Source: Rubellimicrobium mesophilum DSM 19309
GTDB lineage: Bacteria > Pseudomonadota > Alphaproteobacteria > Rhodobacterales > Rhodobacteraceae
Assembly (NCBI RefSeq): GCF_000600335.2
Contig: NZ_KK088615.1
Span: 1-64,000, forward strand
Length of the DNA: 64,000 nt
Direction: 5' to 3'
Shown here: positions 54,664-64,000 of the stretch, piece by piece
Layout of the letters: the number at the start of each line of letters is the position of its first letter
Position numbering within the stretch: the first letter of the stretch is position 1
The notes under the pieces: generated by a model
Databases searched by the model: none
What the model saw: the letters and a program-made list of their open reading frames with translations, nothing else
Told to the model about the DNA's origin: nothing
Translations under genes and position numbers: made by a program

Positions 54664-55371
54664 ATGGCCCATCGCTTCCTCATCCTGGCGGCCATCGCCG
54701 CGCTGTTCGGCATCTCGGTCGAGCGGGAGGCACCTCCCGCCGGTCCCCACGGCCGGCTCCGCGTCATCGACGCCGACACCTACGACGTGGGCGACACCCG
54801 CGTCCGCCTCCATGGCGTCGACGCGCCGGAGAAGCATCAGACCTGCCTCGACGCCGATGGCGCGGAATGGGACTGCGGCGCCTGGGCCATCGAGCAGGCC
54901 CGCGCCCGCTGGGAGGGACGCCAGGCCACCTGCGAGGCGCTCGACACCGACCGCTACGGCCGCACCGTCGCCCGATGCATGGTGGGGGGCGCGGACATCG
55001 GCGCCATGCTCGTCGCGGGCGGCATGGCGCTGGCCTACCGCGACTATTCCACGGATTACGTCGTGCAGGAGGCGCACGCGCAGGGCGCCCGCGTCGGTGT
55101 CTGGAGAGGCCAGTTCCGGCGGCCCGAGGACTACCGCCGCGACCCGGATGCCCCCATCGTCGCCGACGCGGACATCGGGATCACCGACGTGGAGGTCCTG
55201 AGCGCGCCCGAGGGCTGCGAGATCAAGGGCAACATCTCGCCTTCGGGCCGCATCTACCACCTCCCTGGCAGCGCCCTCTACGGCCGCACCACCATCGACG
55301 AGTCGAAGGGCGAGCGCTGGTTCTGCTCCCCCGACGAGGCCGAGGCCGCCGGCTGGCGTCCGGCGCGGTAG
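54664..55371 (+). CDS. Thermonuclease family protein with sunset-type C-terminus
   Basis: A 235-residue protein of the staphylococcal nuclease family. A hydrophobic N-terminus (MAHRFLILAAIAALFGI) marks export or membrane anchoring. The nuclease core contains RVIDADTYDVGDTRVRLHGVDAPE with the catalytic Asp/Arg and Glu, then CEALDTDRYGRTVARCMVGG. The C-terminal domain (from about 180) reads CEIKGNISPSGRIYHLPGSA and ends TTIDESKGERWFCSPDEAE, which is the small Cys-containing sunset-type module found in some nucleases of this kind. It should cleave nucleic acid with Ca2+. Predicted CtrA control comes from the box at 54606. Confidence 0.85.
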   Translation: MAHRFLILAAIAALFGISVEREAPPAGPHGRLRVIDADTYDVGDTRVRLHGVDAPEKHQTCLDADGAEWDCGAWAIEQARARWEGRQATCEALDTDRYGRTVARCMVGGADIGAMLVAGGMALAYRDYSTDYVVQEAHAQGARVGVWRGQFRRPEDYRRDPDAPIVADADIGITDVEVLSAPEGCEIKGNISPSGRIYHLPGSALYGRTTIDESKGERWFCSPDEAEAAGWRPAR

Positions 55372-55385
55372 GGAAGAAGCCCACG

Positions 55386-55466
55386 GTCCGCAGGGCAGGC
55401 TTCAGCCCGCCACGTCACCTCGGCCACCGGCGCACGGACGGACGGGCCGAAGCCCGACCTGCGGAC
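55386..55466. repeat. REP-like inverted repeat, copies 2 and 3, between convergent genes
   Basis: GTCCGCAGG at 55386-55394 pairs perfectly with CCTGCGGAC at 55458-55466, and the arms continue with GGCTTC/GAAGCC and GCCC/GGGC with mismatches between, a stem of about 20 bp. The left arm is the same element as 40031-40056. The pair lies between the thermonuclease end (55371) and the convergent catalase-like gene (55484), so it would also serve as a bidirectional transcription stop. Confidence 0.55.
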
Positions 55467-55483
55467 GCCACCATGCGGCGGCG

Positions 55484-56581
55484 CTAGACCGCCACGGCGC
55501 CCGGCAGCTCCCCGACCGACGGCTCGTGCACCGGGCAGCCGTTGACGCGGGACCGGAACGCCGCCGAGGCCTCGTAGACCGGCTTCCTCACCCGGTTGAT
55601 CGCGCCCAGCGGCCGGTGCGCCTCCAGCCCCGTCCAGGGCGAGAAGCGCATGGGATCGTCCACCCGCGCCGCCCGCTCGGGGTTCCACGACCCCTGCGGC
55701 TCGGCCCGCAGGCGCGCGACGGCCACGAACGGGCTCTCCGCCTCGTCCCAGACGACCGTCGGGTCCTCCACCGGCATGGTCTCCGGGTCGCGGCAGAGCT
55801 GCGCCCGCAGCTCCCACTCCATGACGCCCTCGCGCGTGTCGCGGTCCATGACCTCGCGGATCGTGTCCCGTCCCTCGATCGCGATCTCCTCACCCGCGTG
55901 GCGCGTCAGCGCCGGCGACACCGGCGCCAGGGAATACTTCGCCACGAAGTCCCCATGCCGGAAGGCGGTCTGCGAGAAGTAGGTCTCCCCCAGCGGATGC
56001 ACGTTCGCCGCCCCGCCCAGGGTCTTGAGCGTGGCGCTCTCGCCCCCCACCGCCTCCAGCCCCTTCTCGGCCGTCCGCAGCACGGCCGACAGCGCGACCT
56101 TGGCCCATTCCGCCCGGTCGGTCGTCTTGGCGAGCATCCTGAGGTTGCCCAGGAACTGCTTGGCCGACCTCGCGGCGAACGCGGGCCCGTTCACCAGCAG
56201 GAAGTCCTGCGTGGCCTCGTCCTCCGACCCGTGCAGCCGGGCGCCCTCGACCTCCAGGACCTTGAGCGCGGCCCCGCGCGGCAGCGACACGCGGTCGGGC
56301 AGCAGGTCCCCCGGATTGGTCGAGATGCGAAGAAGGGCAGGGTGCTCGCCGGCCCTGGCGAACAGCCCCTGCGCCAACTCCGGCGGCAGGCCGGGCAGCA
56401 CCGAGAGCGTCCCCACGATCAGCGCATGGCTCTTGGCGTGCACGGACCGGATCGCATGGCCCAGATCCTTGGCCGTGGTCTCCATGATCTCCCGCAGCGC
56501 CTCCTCGAGGCCTGCGACGGTGTCGGCCTCGTCGGCCTCGGGCCTCTCGAGGTCGAGCGTGTAGCGGATCGGGTCCTTCAT
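55484..56581 (-). CDS. Catalase-family heme protein
   Basis: A 365-residue protein of the catalase-related (SrpA-like) family. Catalase blocks include RSVHAKSHALIVG with the distal His, LRISTNPGDLL, QDFLLVNGPAFA and YFSQTAFRHGDFVAKYSLAP. The core ends with RPLGAINRVRKPVYEASAAFR. It is shorter than monofunctional catalases (about 480 or more residues), and I do not see the proximal-Tyr heme motif in its usual form, so true catalase activity is doubtful and peroxidase activity is more likely. It stands alone, convergent with the thermonuclease gene and facing the REP-like inverted repeat. Confidence 0.82.
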   Translation of the reverse strand: MKDPIRYTLDLERPEADEADTVAGLEEALREIMETTAKDLGHAIRSVHAKSHALIVGTLSVLPGLPPELAQGLFARAGEHPALLRISTNPGDLLPDRVSLPRGAALKVLEVEGARLHGSEDEATQDFLLVNGPAFAARSAKQFLGNLRMLAKTTDRAEWAKVALSAVLRTAEKGLEAVGGESATLKTLGGAANVHPLGETYFSQTAFRHGDFVAKYSLAPVSPALTRHAGEEIAIEGRDTIREVMDRDTREGVMEWELRAQLCRDPETMPVEDPTVVWDEAESPFVAVARLRAEPQGSWNPERAARVDDPMRFSPWTGLEAHRPLGAINRVRKPVYEASAAFRSRVNGCPVHEPSVGELPGAVAV

Positions 56582-56656
56582 CGCGGGGTCCTCCGGCCGG
56601 GCGCGGCCAGCCCGCGCGGACTCGCCCCAACGGAGCGGTCCGTGCCTCGGTTCCCG

Positions 56657-57862
56657 TCAGCCCTCCGACGTCCCCCGCACGAGGAGGAGCGAGAACCCGG
56701 CCAGCGCCGCGCTCCCCGCCATCAGCGCCTGGAGCGGCCAGGGACCGGTCTCCACGGTCAGCACGGAGGCGGCGAGCATCGACAGCGCCGCGCCGCCGGC
56801 CGTCATGATCGCGCCCGAGAGCCCGCTCGCCGTCCCGGCGAGGTCCGGCCGCACCGAGATCGAGCCCGCCATGGCGTTGGGCAGCGTCATCCCGTTGCCC
56901 AGGCCCAGCGCGAGGCAGAAGCCGAAGAACAGGAGGGGATGCGACAGCCCCGCCAGGGTGAGCAGCAGCGAGGCCCCGAGTCCCGCCGCCGCCACGACGC
57001 AACCCCAGGCCGCCATGCGGTCGATCCCCACCCGCATCGAGTAGCGCCCCGACAGGTAGTTCCCCGCGACGTAGCCGATGGACGGCGAGCCCAGCGCGAT
57101 CCCCGTCCAGAGCGGCGTGAGGCCGAACAGCCGCTCCGCCACGAAGGCCGCGCCGCCCAGAAGCGCGAAGAAGGCCCCCGACGCGAAGGCCGAGCAGAGC
57201 GAGTAGCCCCAGAACCGCCGCGACCCGAGCAGCGCCGGATACTGCCGGAGCTGCGCCCCGAGGCCCTCGCCACGCCGCCCCATCGTCTCGCCCTGGTCCG
57301 CCGCCACGAGCGCGAGCACCAGCGCCCCCGAGACCGCGAGCAGCAGGAAGGAGGCCCGCCAGTTCCAGGCCTCGTCCAGCGCCCCGCCGGCCATCGGCCC
57401 GACCATCGGGATCAGCGCCATGCCCATCGTGATGTAGCCGAGCTTGGACGCGGCCTCGGTCGGGCCCACCGTGTCGCGCACCACCGCCCGCGACAGCACG
57501 ATCCCCGCCACGACGGTCGATTGCGCCATTCGCGCCGCCAGGAAGATCCCCGCCGTGGGCGCGACCAGCGCGGCCAGCGTCGCCAGCACGAAGATCGCGA
57601 TCGCCCCCAGCATCACCGGCCTCCGCCCCAGCGTGTCGGCGACGGACCCCACCACGACCTGCAGCACCGCCGTCATCGCCAGGTAGCCCGAGACCGCGAT
57701 CTGCATCACCGCGTAGGACGTCTCGAAATGCTCGGCCATATGCGCGAGCGACGGCAGGAAGATCGTCTGGTTCAGCGACGAGATCCCGGAGCAGAGGATC
57801 AGCGTCGCGATGTGGGGCGGCGTCGTCCGGTCGAGGAACCGGACTTGGGGAACGGCAACCAT
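56657..57862 (-). CDS. Bcr/CflA-type MFS transporter
   Basis: A 401-residue major facilitator of the drug-resistance DHA1 (Bcr/CflA) branch. Twelve hydrophobic segments are visible; loop 2-3 has the family signature GSVADTLGRRPVMLGAIAI, and MAQSTVVAGIVLSRAVVRDTV follows in helix 5 as in Bcr. It is an inner-membrane proton antiporter that probably exports drugs or metabolites, but the substrate is not determinable. The N-terminus MVAVPQVRFLDRTTPP is the usual start. It is second of two co-directional genes after the DUF486 gene, four bases apart. Confidence 0.9.
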   Translation of the reverse strand: MVAVPQVRFLDRTTPPHIATLILCSGISSLNQTIFLPSLAHMAEHFETSYAVMQIAVSGYLAMTAVLQVVVGSVADTLGRRPVMLGAIAIFVLATLAALVAPTAGIFLAARMAQSTVVAGIVLSRAVVRDTVGPTEAASKLGYITMGMALIPMVGPMAGGALDEAWNWRASFLLLAVSGALVLALVAADQGETMGRRGEGLGAQLRQYPALLGSRRFWGYSLCSAFASGAFFALLGGAAFVAERLFGLTPLWTGIALGSPSIGYVAGNYLSGRYSMRVGIDRMAAWGCVVAAAGLGASLLLTLAGLSHPLLFFGFCLALGLGNGMTLPNAMAGSISVRPDLAGTASGLSGAIMTAGGAALSMLAASVLTVETGPWPLQALMAGSAALAGFSLLLVRGTSEG

Positions 57863-57866
57863 CGGC

Positions 57867-58208
57867 TTACCACTTATGGAAGATGAAGAACGCGCCCATG
57901 GCGATGAAGGCGAATCCCACGAGGTAGTTCCAGGTGAACGGCTCGCGCAGGTAGGTGACGGAGAACACCGCGAAGACCGACAGCGTCAGCACCTCCTGGA
58001 TCGTCTTGAGCTGCGCGGCCGAGAACACGGCCGACCCCCAGCGGTTCGCCGGCACCTGCAGGCAGTATTCGAAGAAGGCGATCCCCCAGGAGACCAGGAT
58101 CACCAGCGCCAGGGACGCGCCCTTGAACCGCAGGTGCCCGTACCAGGCGAAGGTCATGAAGACGTTGGAGGCGGCCAACAGGGCAATCGTCACGATGGAA
58201 ACAGGCAT
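57867..58208 (-). CDS. DUF486 / DMT-family small membrane protein
   Basis: A 113-residue protein with four membrane segments, beginning VSIVTIALLAASNVFMTFAW. The family landmarks LKTIQEVLTLSVFAVFSVTY and NYLVGFAFIAMGAFFIFH are both present. DUF486 belongs to the drug/metabolite transporter superfamily at half the usual size, and dimers are expected. The function is unknown. It is the first gene in a tight pair with the MFS transporter (four bases between them). The 200 bases upstream are shared with pccB, and no promoter motif was recognised there. Confidence 0.87.
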   Translation of the reverse strand: MPVSIVTIALLAASNVFMTFAWYGHLRFKGASLALVILVSWGIAFFEYCLQVPANRWGSAVFSAAQLKTIQEVLTLSVFAVFSVTYLREPFTWNYLVGFAFIAMGAFFIFHKW

Positions 58209-58408
58209 GGGGCACTCCGGGCAATGCGGCTTCCTAGCCGAAGCGCGTCGTGCCGCACAATTGCGGGTTTCCGGACGAAGGCCCGTTCCAGCGCGACACG
58301 ACGTGACGGAATCGTGCGTCTCCCGATAGAGGGCCCCCCGCCGCCGGGGATTGGCTTTGCGCCCCGGTTGCGCTTGTCTGGCCTCCGCACCGTCCGTGAG
58401 GGTCCCCC

Positions 58409-59920
<1,512 letters not shown>

Positions 59921-59940
<20 letters not shown>

Positions 59941-60484
59941 CTGGCCCGCGCGCGCGGGCGCGCTCGCCATGGCGCTCGGCGTCGGCGGCCCGCTGGCCGC
60001 GCAGGAATTCCAGCTCCCCTCCGGCCACGCCGCGACCCTCTTCGACGTGGTGCTGGAGGAGGCCGGGGATGTCATGGCCCCCGACGCCGGCACCGACCCC
60101 GAGGCCCTGCCCGAGGGCGAGCTCGACGAGAGCGAACCCCTCGACCAGCCGCCGCCCGACAACCCGGACGCCGCCGAGGACCCCGAGGCCGCCGCCGACG
60201 CGGGCGAGGGGGGTGCCGCGACCGGCGGCCTCGCCCGCTTCCGCCTCGTCGTCCCGGGACTGGGAGGGGAGGGCGCGGCCTACGAGGACGTCGCCCAGGA
60301 CTTCGCCTGGCTCTGCGAGTCGCTGGCGCTCCCCGCTCTCGACGCCAACGGCTGGAGCCCGACCGAGGTGGTGATCGCCCTCTCCGATCGCGAGGTCCCC
60401 TTCGGCGAGGCGGACCCCGAGGCCGTGCAGTTCTTCGAGGGCTTCCGTATCGCCGACGGCGCCTGCATCGCCCAAGCCTTCTGA
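59921..60484 (+). CDS. Exported hypothetical protein downstream of pccB
   Basis: A 187-residue protein. The N-terminus [20 protein letters not shown] with GGPLAAQEF looks like a signal peptide cleaved near residue 28. An acidic Pro/Glu/Asp-rich linker (about 52-100) is followed by a compact domain [20 protein letters not shown] then [20 protein letters not shown] and [14 protein letters not shown] do not recognise the family, but proteins like this accompany pcc genes in Rhodobacteraceae. The start overlaps the pccB end by 20 bases, so translation is coupled. An uneven, low-complexity linker suggests an envelope-located protein. Confidence 0.65.
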
Positions 60485-60497
60485 CGGAGTCCCTCTG

Positions 60498-60854
60498 ATG
60501 GAGAAACACAAGGGCTTCCCGGGCCGCCTGCCGGGGACCGACTTCCAGTTCACCATCCGCCACGGCTCCAAGAAGGGCGCGACCCGCATCGTCGCGCGCG
60601 AACGCTGGCGCGACCGCAAGGCCCTCGACCGCGCCGCCGACGAGGCCTTCATGGCCGCCCTCTGGGACCATTTCGGCGAGGAGCCCTTCGTGCGCGGCAA
60701 CCTCGACGCGGGTCGCCTGAGCTGGCTCTTCGGCCGCGAGGTCGTCCCGGCGGAGGAGAACTTCGATCCCGAGAGCTACGACGCCCTCCTTCGCATCGAC
60801 GTGGCCAAGGCCCGCGCCGCCTTCCCGGACGTCTTCCTCGACGAGGAGGAGTGA
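60498..60854 (+). CDS. Small hypothetical protein, 118 residues
   Basis: The protein starts MEKHKGFPGRLPGTDFQFTI with RHGSKKGATRIVARERWRDR, and the second half contains LWDHFGEEPFVRGNLDAGRL then FDPESYDALLRIDVAKARAA. It has no membrane segment or signal peptide and a strongly alternating charge pattern. I do not recognise a family. It is 13 bases downstream of the previous gene and in the same direction, so it is probably in the pccB transcript. Codon bias agrees with coding. It ends with an acidic tail DEEE. Confidence 0.6.
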   Translation: MEKHKGFPGRLPGTDFQFTIRHGSKKGATRIVARERWRDRKALDRAADEAFMAALWDHFGEEPFVRGNLDAGRLSWLFGREVVPAEENFDPESYDALLRIDVAKARAAFPDVFLDEEE

Positions 60855-61175
60855 CCCAGGCGCCGCAACCTAGGCGGGAAGTTGCCGAGATTTATACACG
60901 CTGGGATTTAGGTGATGACCGAATCGCGCCGGTCGTGCCACATTGTGTTCGCGGGGGGATGCTCCAGCAGGCAGCCTCCCGCTGATCACCCAAATCGTCA
61001 CCCTTCCCCAGGGGGTGGTTCTGCCGAGAGGCAGGACCACCCCCACCCCATTCGTAGCCCCTTGCATCAGGTCGGCGGGTTTTTCCGCATGGGAGGGAAA
61101 CCCTGCCTTGCACGCCATGGGCGGGAGTGGCATCCCTCTCCGCATCTGGGGCCACCATCATTCTGGAGAACCACA
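60855..61175. other. Non-coding stretch with strong RNA-type hairpin
   Basis: No supported gene. The outstanding feature is the hairpin at 61011-61044. The part near 60890-60960 is AT-richer, and a T-run following GGCGGG (near 61078-61085) lies beyond the hairpin, so a short transcript is conceivable. Confidence 0.4.
61011..61044 (+). ncRNA. Candidate structured RNA or mRNA leader: 15-bp stem with GAGA tetraloop
   Basis: Arms GGGGGTGGTTCTGCC (61011-61025) and GGCAGGACCACCCCC (61030-61044) pair over 15 positions with one G-U pair; the loop GAGA is of the GNRA type. It begins 165 bases before the lipoprotein gene at 61176. It may be a 5' leader stem of that gene or a separate small RNA; no direct evidence of transcription is visible. 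Confidence 0.4.
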
Positions 61176-61391
61176 ATGACCCTCACCATCCGGACGCTCG
61201 CCGTCCTCGCCTTCGCCGCCGCGCTTTCCGCCTGCGGTGAGACCGACGTCGAGCGGGCCGCCACCGGCGCCGCCATCGGTGGCGCCGTCGCCGCCGCGAC
61301 CGACGGCAACCTGGCCGAAGGCGCGCTCTACGGCGCCGCCGCCGGCGCGATCTCGTGCAACGTCGCGCCCGGCGCTCCGAACTGCTACTGA
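61176..61391 (+). CDS. Small lipoprotein with glycine-zipper motif
   Basis: A 71-residue lipoprotein. The signal ends with lipobox LSAC (Cys20), so it is lipidated and exported. The mature part is a glycine-zipper region: ATGAAIGGAVAAATDGNLAE then GALYGAAAGAISC, with Gly/Ala spacing of the type that spans or lies on membranes. Two Cys (in ISCNV and PNCY) at the end could form a disulfide. A TGGAGAA site precedes the ATG at 61176. Proteins like this act as envelope or osmotic-stress lipoproteins, though the exact role is unknown. A strong terminator follows. Confidence 0.8.
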   Translation: MTLTIRTLAVLAFAAALSACGETDVERAATGAAIGGAVAAATDGNLAEGALYGAAAGAISCNVAPGAPNCY

Positions 61392-61421
61392 TCCCCGGGG
61401 CCCACGGCCCCTGATCGAGAA

Positions 61422-61459
61422 GGGCCGCCGGGGGCAACCTCCGGCGGCCCTGTCCTTTT
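61422..61459 (+). terminator. Rho-independent terminator after the lipoprotein
   Basis: Perfect 10-bp arms GGGCCGCCGG (61422-61431) and CCGGCGGCCC (61441-61450), a nine-base loop, then TGTCCTTTT. It lies 30 bases after the lipoprotein stop and 12 bases from the convergent DUF4174 gene end. Confidence 0.8.
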
Positions 61460-61470
61460 CAGGGCAGCCC

Positions 61471-61983
61471 CTAGTTGATCGGCTCGTCCCCGGCCCCGTT
61501 CCGCAGCTCCTCCCGCCGCAGCGGCGTGCGGTCGATGGCCCGCGCGATCTCCCGGACCGACAGCGGGGCCGGGCGCCGCAGCGTCACCCGCCCGTCCTTG
61601 TCGAGCAGCACCAGCGCGAACCCCCGGGGCCGCAGGGCCTGCCGCACGGCACTCCGCGCCGAGGGGTCGGTGTCCACGATGACGGCCACGTCCCGCCCGG
61701 CGAGGTCGCCGATCTCCCGCTCGATCAACCGGAGCTGCTCGACCACCTGCGGCTGCAACGGGCTGTCCCCGAAGACCACGAGCGGCCGGGCGAGGTAGCG
61801 GAAGGCCGCGAGGTCCACGCCCTCGGCCGACAGCACGCCGGTCGGCTCCGCCTGCCACATCGCGACGGGATCGCCGGCCAGGCCCGCCTCGCTCTGCGAC
61901 GCCTCGCTCCCCGGCAAATCCTGCGCGAGGGCGGCTTGCGGTGCGGCCAGAAGGATGAGGAGGGCGGCGAGGGCATGGATCAT
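61471..61983 (-). CDS. DUF4174 exported protein
   Basis: A 170-residue exported protein. Its signal peptide is MIHALAALLILLAAPQAALA, cleaved after ALA (about residue 20), followed by a short acidic linker. The DUF4174 domain begins with LAAFRYLARPLVVFGDSPLQ and contains IEREIGDLAGRDVAVIVDTD and RGFALVLLDKDGRVTLRRPA, a thioredoxin-like fold without the Cys pair. Its role is unknown; the family is common in Rhodobacteraceae. The stop is convergent with the lipoprotein gene. The start ATG at 61983 is the one that gives the signal peptide; the longer frame upstream to 62256 is antisense to the VOC gene. Confidence 0.82.
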   Translation of the reverse strand: MIHALAALLILLAAPQAALAQDLPGSEASQSEAGLAGDPVAMWQAEPTGVLSAEGVDLAAFRYLARPLVVFGDSPLQPQVVEQLRLIEREIGDLAGRDVAVIVDTDPSARSAVRQALRPRGFALVLLDKDGRVTLRRPAPLSVREIARAIDRTPLRREELRNGAGDEPIN

Positions 61984-62134
61984 GCCTACGATATAGGCGC
62001 GGCCGACGCTTCCGCGAAGGGGGCGGGGCACCCTGCCTTGGCGACCGCTCCCGGCCATGCCACAAACGCCCCGACGTGATCGGGAGGCCCCGGATGCCCC
62101 AGACGACCCCAACGACGCCCCGAGGTGCGCCCTG

Positions 62135-62740
62135 ATGGAGCTGGACCACCTCGCCATCACCTGCGCCTCGCTGGAGGACGGCGCCGCCTGGGCCGAGTCC
62201 CGCCTCGGCGTCCCGCTGGAGCCCGGCGGCCAGCACGCCCATTTCGGCACGCACAACCGCCTTCTCTCCCTCGGTCCCGGCCTCTACCTCGAGGTCATCG
62301 CGCCCGACCCCGAGGCGCCCGACCCGGGCCGCCCGCGCTGGTTCGCCCTGGACGAAGCCCGCGAGCCCGCGCTCGGCAACTGGATCGCCCGCGTCCCCGA
62401 CCACGCCCAAGCCCTCGCCGAGGCCCCGCCCGAGGCCGGCCAGCCCCTCGACCTCACGCGCGGCGACCTCGCCTGGACCGTCGCCGTCCCCCCGGACGGC
62501 AGCCTCCCCTGGGGCGCGGCCTTCCCGACGCTGATCCAGTGGCGCGCGGGCGGCCACCCCGCCGAACGCCTTCCCGACCGGGGCGTCCGCCTCCTCGCGC
62601 TGGAGGTCGGCCATCCCCGCGCGCCCCGCCTGCGCGAGCTCCTCGCAGGCCTGCGCGACCCCCGCGTGACCGTCGTTACCAGCGACTCGCCGACCCTGCG
62701 CGCGCGCCTCTCCACCCTCCACGGCGAGGTCTCGCTGTGA
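62135..62740 (+). CDS. VOC / glyoxalase-like domain protein
   Basis: A 201-residue protein of the VOC (glyoxalase I / dioxygenase) superfamily. The start [19 protein letters not shown] has a metal His (His5) and the strand pattern of the fold; [15 protein letters not shown] and [12 protein letters not shown] supply the second half of the first module with Glu on the metal side. The wider second half (from about 100) is a degenerate second module. The reaction is unknown. Its stop overlaps the start of the GNAT gene (GTGA). The start ATG at 62135 has a weak GAGGTG upstream. Confidence 0.8.
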   Translation: MELDHLAITCASLEDGAAWAESRLGVPLEPGGQHAHFGTHNRLLSLGPGLYLEVIAPDPEAPDPGRPRWFALDEAREPALGNWIARVPDHAQALAEAPPEAGQPLDLTRGDLAWTVAVPPDGSLPWGAAFPTLIQWRAGGHPAERLPDRGVRLLALEVGHPRAPRLRELLAGLRDPRVTVVTSDSPTLRARLSTLHGEVSL

Positions 62741-63211
62741 TCCGCCCCGCCGAGCCGCGCGACGCCGCCGACCTCCACGCCATCTGGACCCCCGTGATCC
62801 GCGAGACGACCTCGATCTTCCACACCACCGAGCGCACCCCCGACGAGATCGCCGCCCTCACGCAGGGTCCCGACCCCTTCCTCGTCTGGGACGACGGCAC
62901 CCGCGTCCGGGGGCTTCGCCCGCTGCTTCCCGTTCCGCGCCGGCAACGGCTACACCCGCACCGTGGAGCACACGATCCTCCTCGCCCCCGACGCGCAGGG
63001 CAGGGGCATCGGCCGCCAGCTCATCGACGCCCTCGCCCAGGCCGCGAGCGACCAGGGCAAGCACACCATGATCGGCGCCATCTCCGCCGAGAACGCCGCC
63101 GGCCTCGCCTTCCACGCCGCCTGCGGCTTTCAGGAGCATGGACGCCTGCCCGAGGTGGGCTACAAGTTCGGCCGCTGGCTCGACCTCGTCCTGATGGGGC
63201 GCCGCCTGTGA
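62737..63211 (+). CDS. GNAT N-acetyltransferase (frameshifted in this sequence)
   Basis: About 157 residues after removing one G from the run at 62909-62913. The first frame (GTG start, overlapping the VOC stop by four bases) encodes [20 protein letters not shown] and the acceptor region; the neighbouring frame supplies [20 protein letters not shown] followed by the acetyl-CoA motif [17 protein letters not shown] (Q-x-x-G-x-G/A) and the closing [18 protein letters not shown]. The order matches the phosphinothricin/antibiotic acetyltransferase-like branch. The substrate is unknown. The frameshift in a G homopolymer is probably a sequence error. Confidence 0.76.
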
Positions 63212-63237
63212 ACCTCGTCGTCCCGAAAGGGGGCCTC

Positions 63238-63930
63238 ATGTCCGTCTGGACCCGCGTCACCGAGACCCTGGCCCGCCTCAAGGGCGGCGAGGCCCTGTCC
63301 ACCCTCTTCGACCGCCTCAGGACCCCGCCCGAGAAGACCGTGGGCTTCGCCATCGCCACCGTCGCGCTGGGCGCCAAGATCGCCAAGGCCGACGGCCTCG
63401 TGACCCGGAACGAGGTCGCCGCCTTCCGCGAGGTCTTCATCATCCCCGACGGGGAGGAGGCGAACGTCGCCCGCGTCTACGACCTCGCCCGGCAGGACGT
63501 CGCGGGCTTCGAGGACTACGCCCAGCGCATCCGCCGGATGTTCGGCGAAGGCGCGGCCCAGCTCGCCGACCTCCTCGAAGGGCTCTTCCACATCGCCGTC
63601 GCCGATGGCGACTACCACCCGGAGGAGAACCAGTTCCTGAACGCGGTGGCCCGCATCTTCGGCCTCCCCGAGCACGAGTTCCTGCGCATCCGCGCCGAGT
63701 TCGTCCCCGACGCCGAGCGCGACCCCTACGACGTGCTGGGCGTCCCCCACGGCGCCCCCGTCGAGGAGGCCCGCAAGGCCTGGCGCGCCCTCGTGCGCGA
63801 GACGCACCCCGACCGCCTCATGGCCCACGGCCTCCCCGAGGAATGCCTCCGCCTCGCCGAGAAGCGCCTCATCGCCGTGAATCAGGCCTGGGAGCACATC
63901 AGCGGCGGCAGCCCCCGGCCCGCGCCGTGA
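63238..63930 (+). CDS. DjlA-type protein: TerB-like domain plus J domain
   Basis: A 230-residue protein. Residues about 35-150 form a tellurite-resistance TerB-like all-alpha domain (IATVALGAKIAKADGLVTRN then LEGLFHIAVADGDYHPEENQ). Residues about 160-230 form a J domain (RDPYDVLGVPHGAPVEEARK) with the HPD tripeptide in ETHPDRLM, which stimulates Hsp70 ATPase. It resembles the co-chaperone DjlA but lacks the N-terminal membrane anchor, so it is probably soluble. The ATG at 63238 follows a GGGGG site; a GTG at 63208 is an alternative. It is co-directional with the GNAT gene, 26 bases away. Confidence 0.88.
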   Translation: MSVWTRVTETLARLKGGEALSTLFDRLRTPPEKTVGFAIATVALGAKIAKADGLVTRNEVAAFREVFIIPDGEEANVARVYDLARQDVAGFEDYAQRIRRMFGEGAAQLADLLEGLFHIAVADGDYHPEENQFLNAVARIFGLPEHEFLRIRAEFVPDAERDPYDVLGVPHGAPVEEARKAWRALVRETHPDRLMAHGLPEECLRLAEKRLIAVNQAWEHISGGSPRPAP

Positions 63931-63940
63931 GGCCCGAATC

Positions 63941-64000
63941 TTGAGGATCGCGACCTACAACTGTCAGTGGTTCGACCACCTCTTCGACGACCACGCCCGC
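63941..64000 (+). CDS. Endonuclease/exonuclease/phosphatase-family protein, N-terminal part (runs off the window)
   Basis: Twenty codons from a TTG start, reading LRIATYNCQWFDHLFDD, which matches the first strand and catalytic Asn of the endonuclease/exonuclease/phosphatase superfamily (usual form RIATYNVEWF). The rest lies outside. The start is 10 bases after the DjlA-type stop. The call rests on the first strand only. Confidence 0.6.
   Translation, partial: MRIATYNCQWFDHLFDDHAR

Overview
This is a very G+C-rich bacterial segment with dense, tightly packed genes, third-codon G/C bias, frequent ATGA/GTGA start-stop overlaps, and no tRNA, rRNA, CRISPR or phage genes. Family content (DUF1194, DUF4174, a thermonuclease with a C-terminal sunset-type tail, PccB followed by short Rhodobacterales-style orphans, perfect TTAA-N7-TTAA CtrA-type boxes) points to an alphaproteobacterium of the Rhodobacteraceae; a very high-GC genus such as Rubellimicrobium is a guess. 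Ten single-base indels, nearly all in G or C homopolymers, break eight otherwise intact genes, so a large share of the frameshifts are probably sequencing errors.

Layout. 1-4.2 kb: the 5' end of an exopolysaccharide sugar transferase with a CtrA-type box, a glutathionyl-hydroquinone reductase, a Dabb protein, a flavin-dependent oxidoreductase and a decayed GH3 beta-glucosidase remnant. 4.2-14.4 kb: a complete divergent sugar locus. On the minus strand are an L-fucose-isomerase-like enzyme, a split transketolase and an FGGY kinase; on the plus strand are an ABC importer (binding protein, DUF2291 lipoprotein, double ATPase, permease) and a DeoR regulator. The isomerase, kinase and two-subunit transketolase are the set expected for D-apiose breakdown through D-apulose 4-phosphate. 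14.4-18.8 kb: an aromatic-type FAD monooxygenase, an FdhF/YdeP-like molybdoenzyme and a small membrane protein. 19.2-27.1 kb: two GH1-like enzymes, a GH2 enzyme, two aldo-keto reductases and an FMN reductase, consistent with use of plant-derived glycosides. 27.6-31 kb: membrane and ion proteins (DUF1003, ZIP, a potassium channel with a zinc ribbon).

31-48 kb: surface glycan genes. A six-gene minus-strand operon holds two nucleotide-sugar epimerases, a GT4 and three tandem CgeB-like glycosyltransferases. It is followed by an MDR dehydrogenase, a UDP-xylose-synthase-like enzyme and a glycosyltransferase/UDP-galactopyranose-mutase fusion. ThpR, an erythromycin-esterase-family protein and an Mfd-like helicase are interspersed. 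48-54.5 kb: a stress-type module (SRPBCC, zinc alcohol dehydrogenase, SDR), a secreted esterase and two exported proteins. 54.6-64 kb: mostly housekeeping genes: thermonuclease, catalase-like protein, Bcr/CflA MFS, DUF486, PccB, small Rhodobacteraceae-type orphans, a glycine-zipper lipoprotein, DUF4174, VOC, GNAT, a TerB/DnaJ protein, and the start of an endonuclease/exonuclease/phosphatase-family protein.
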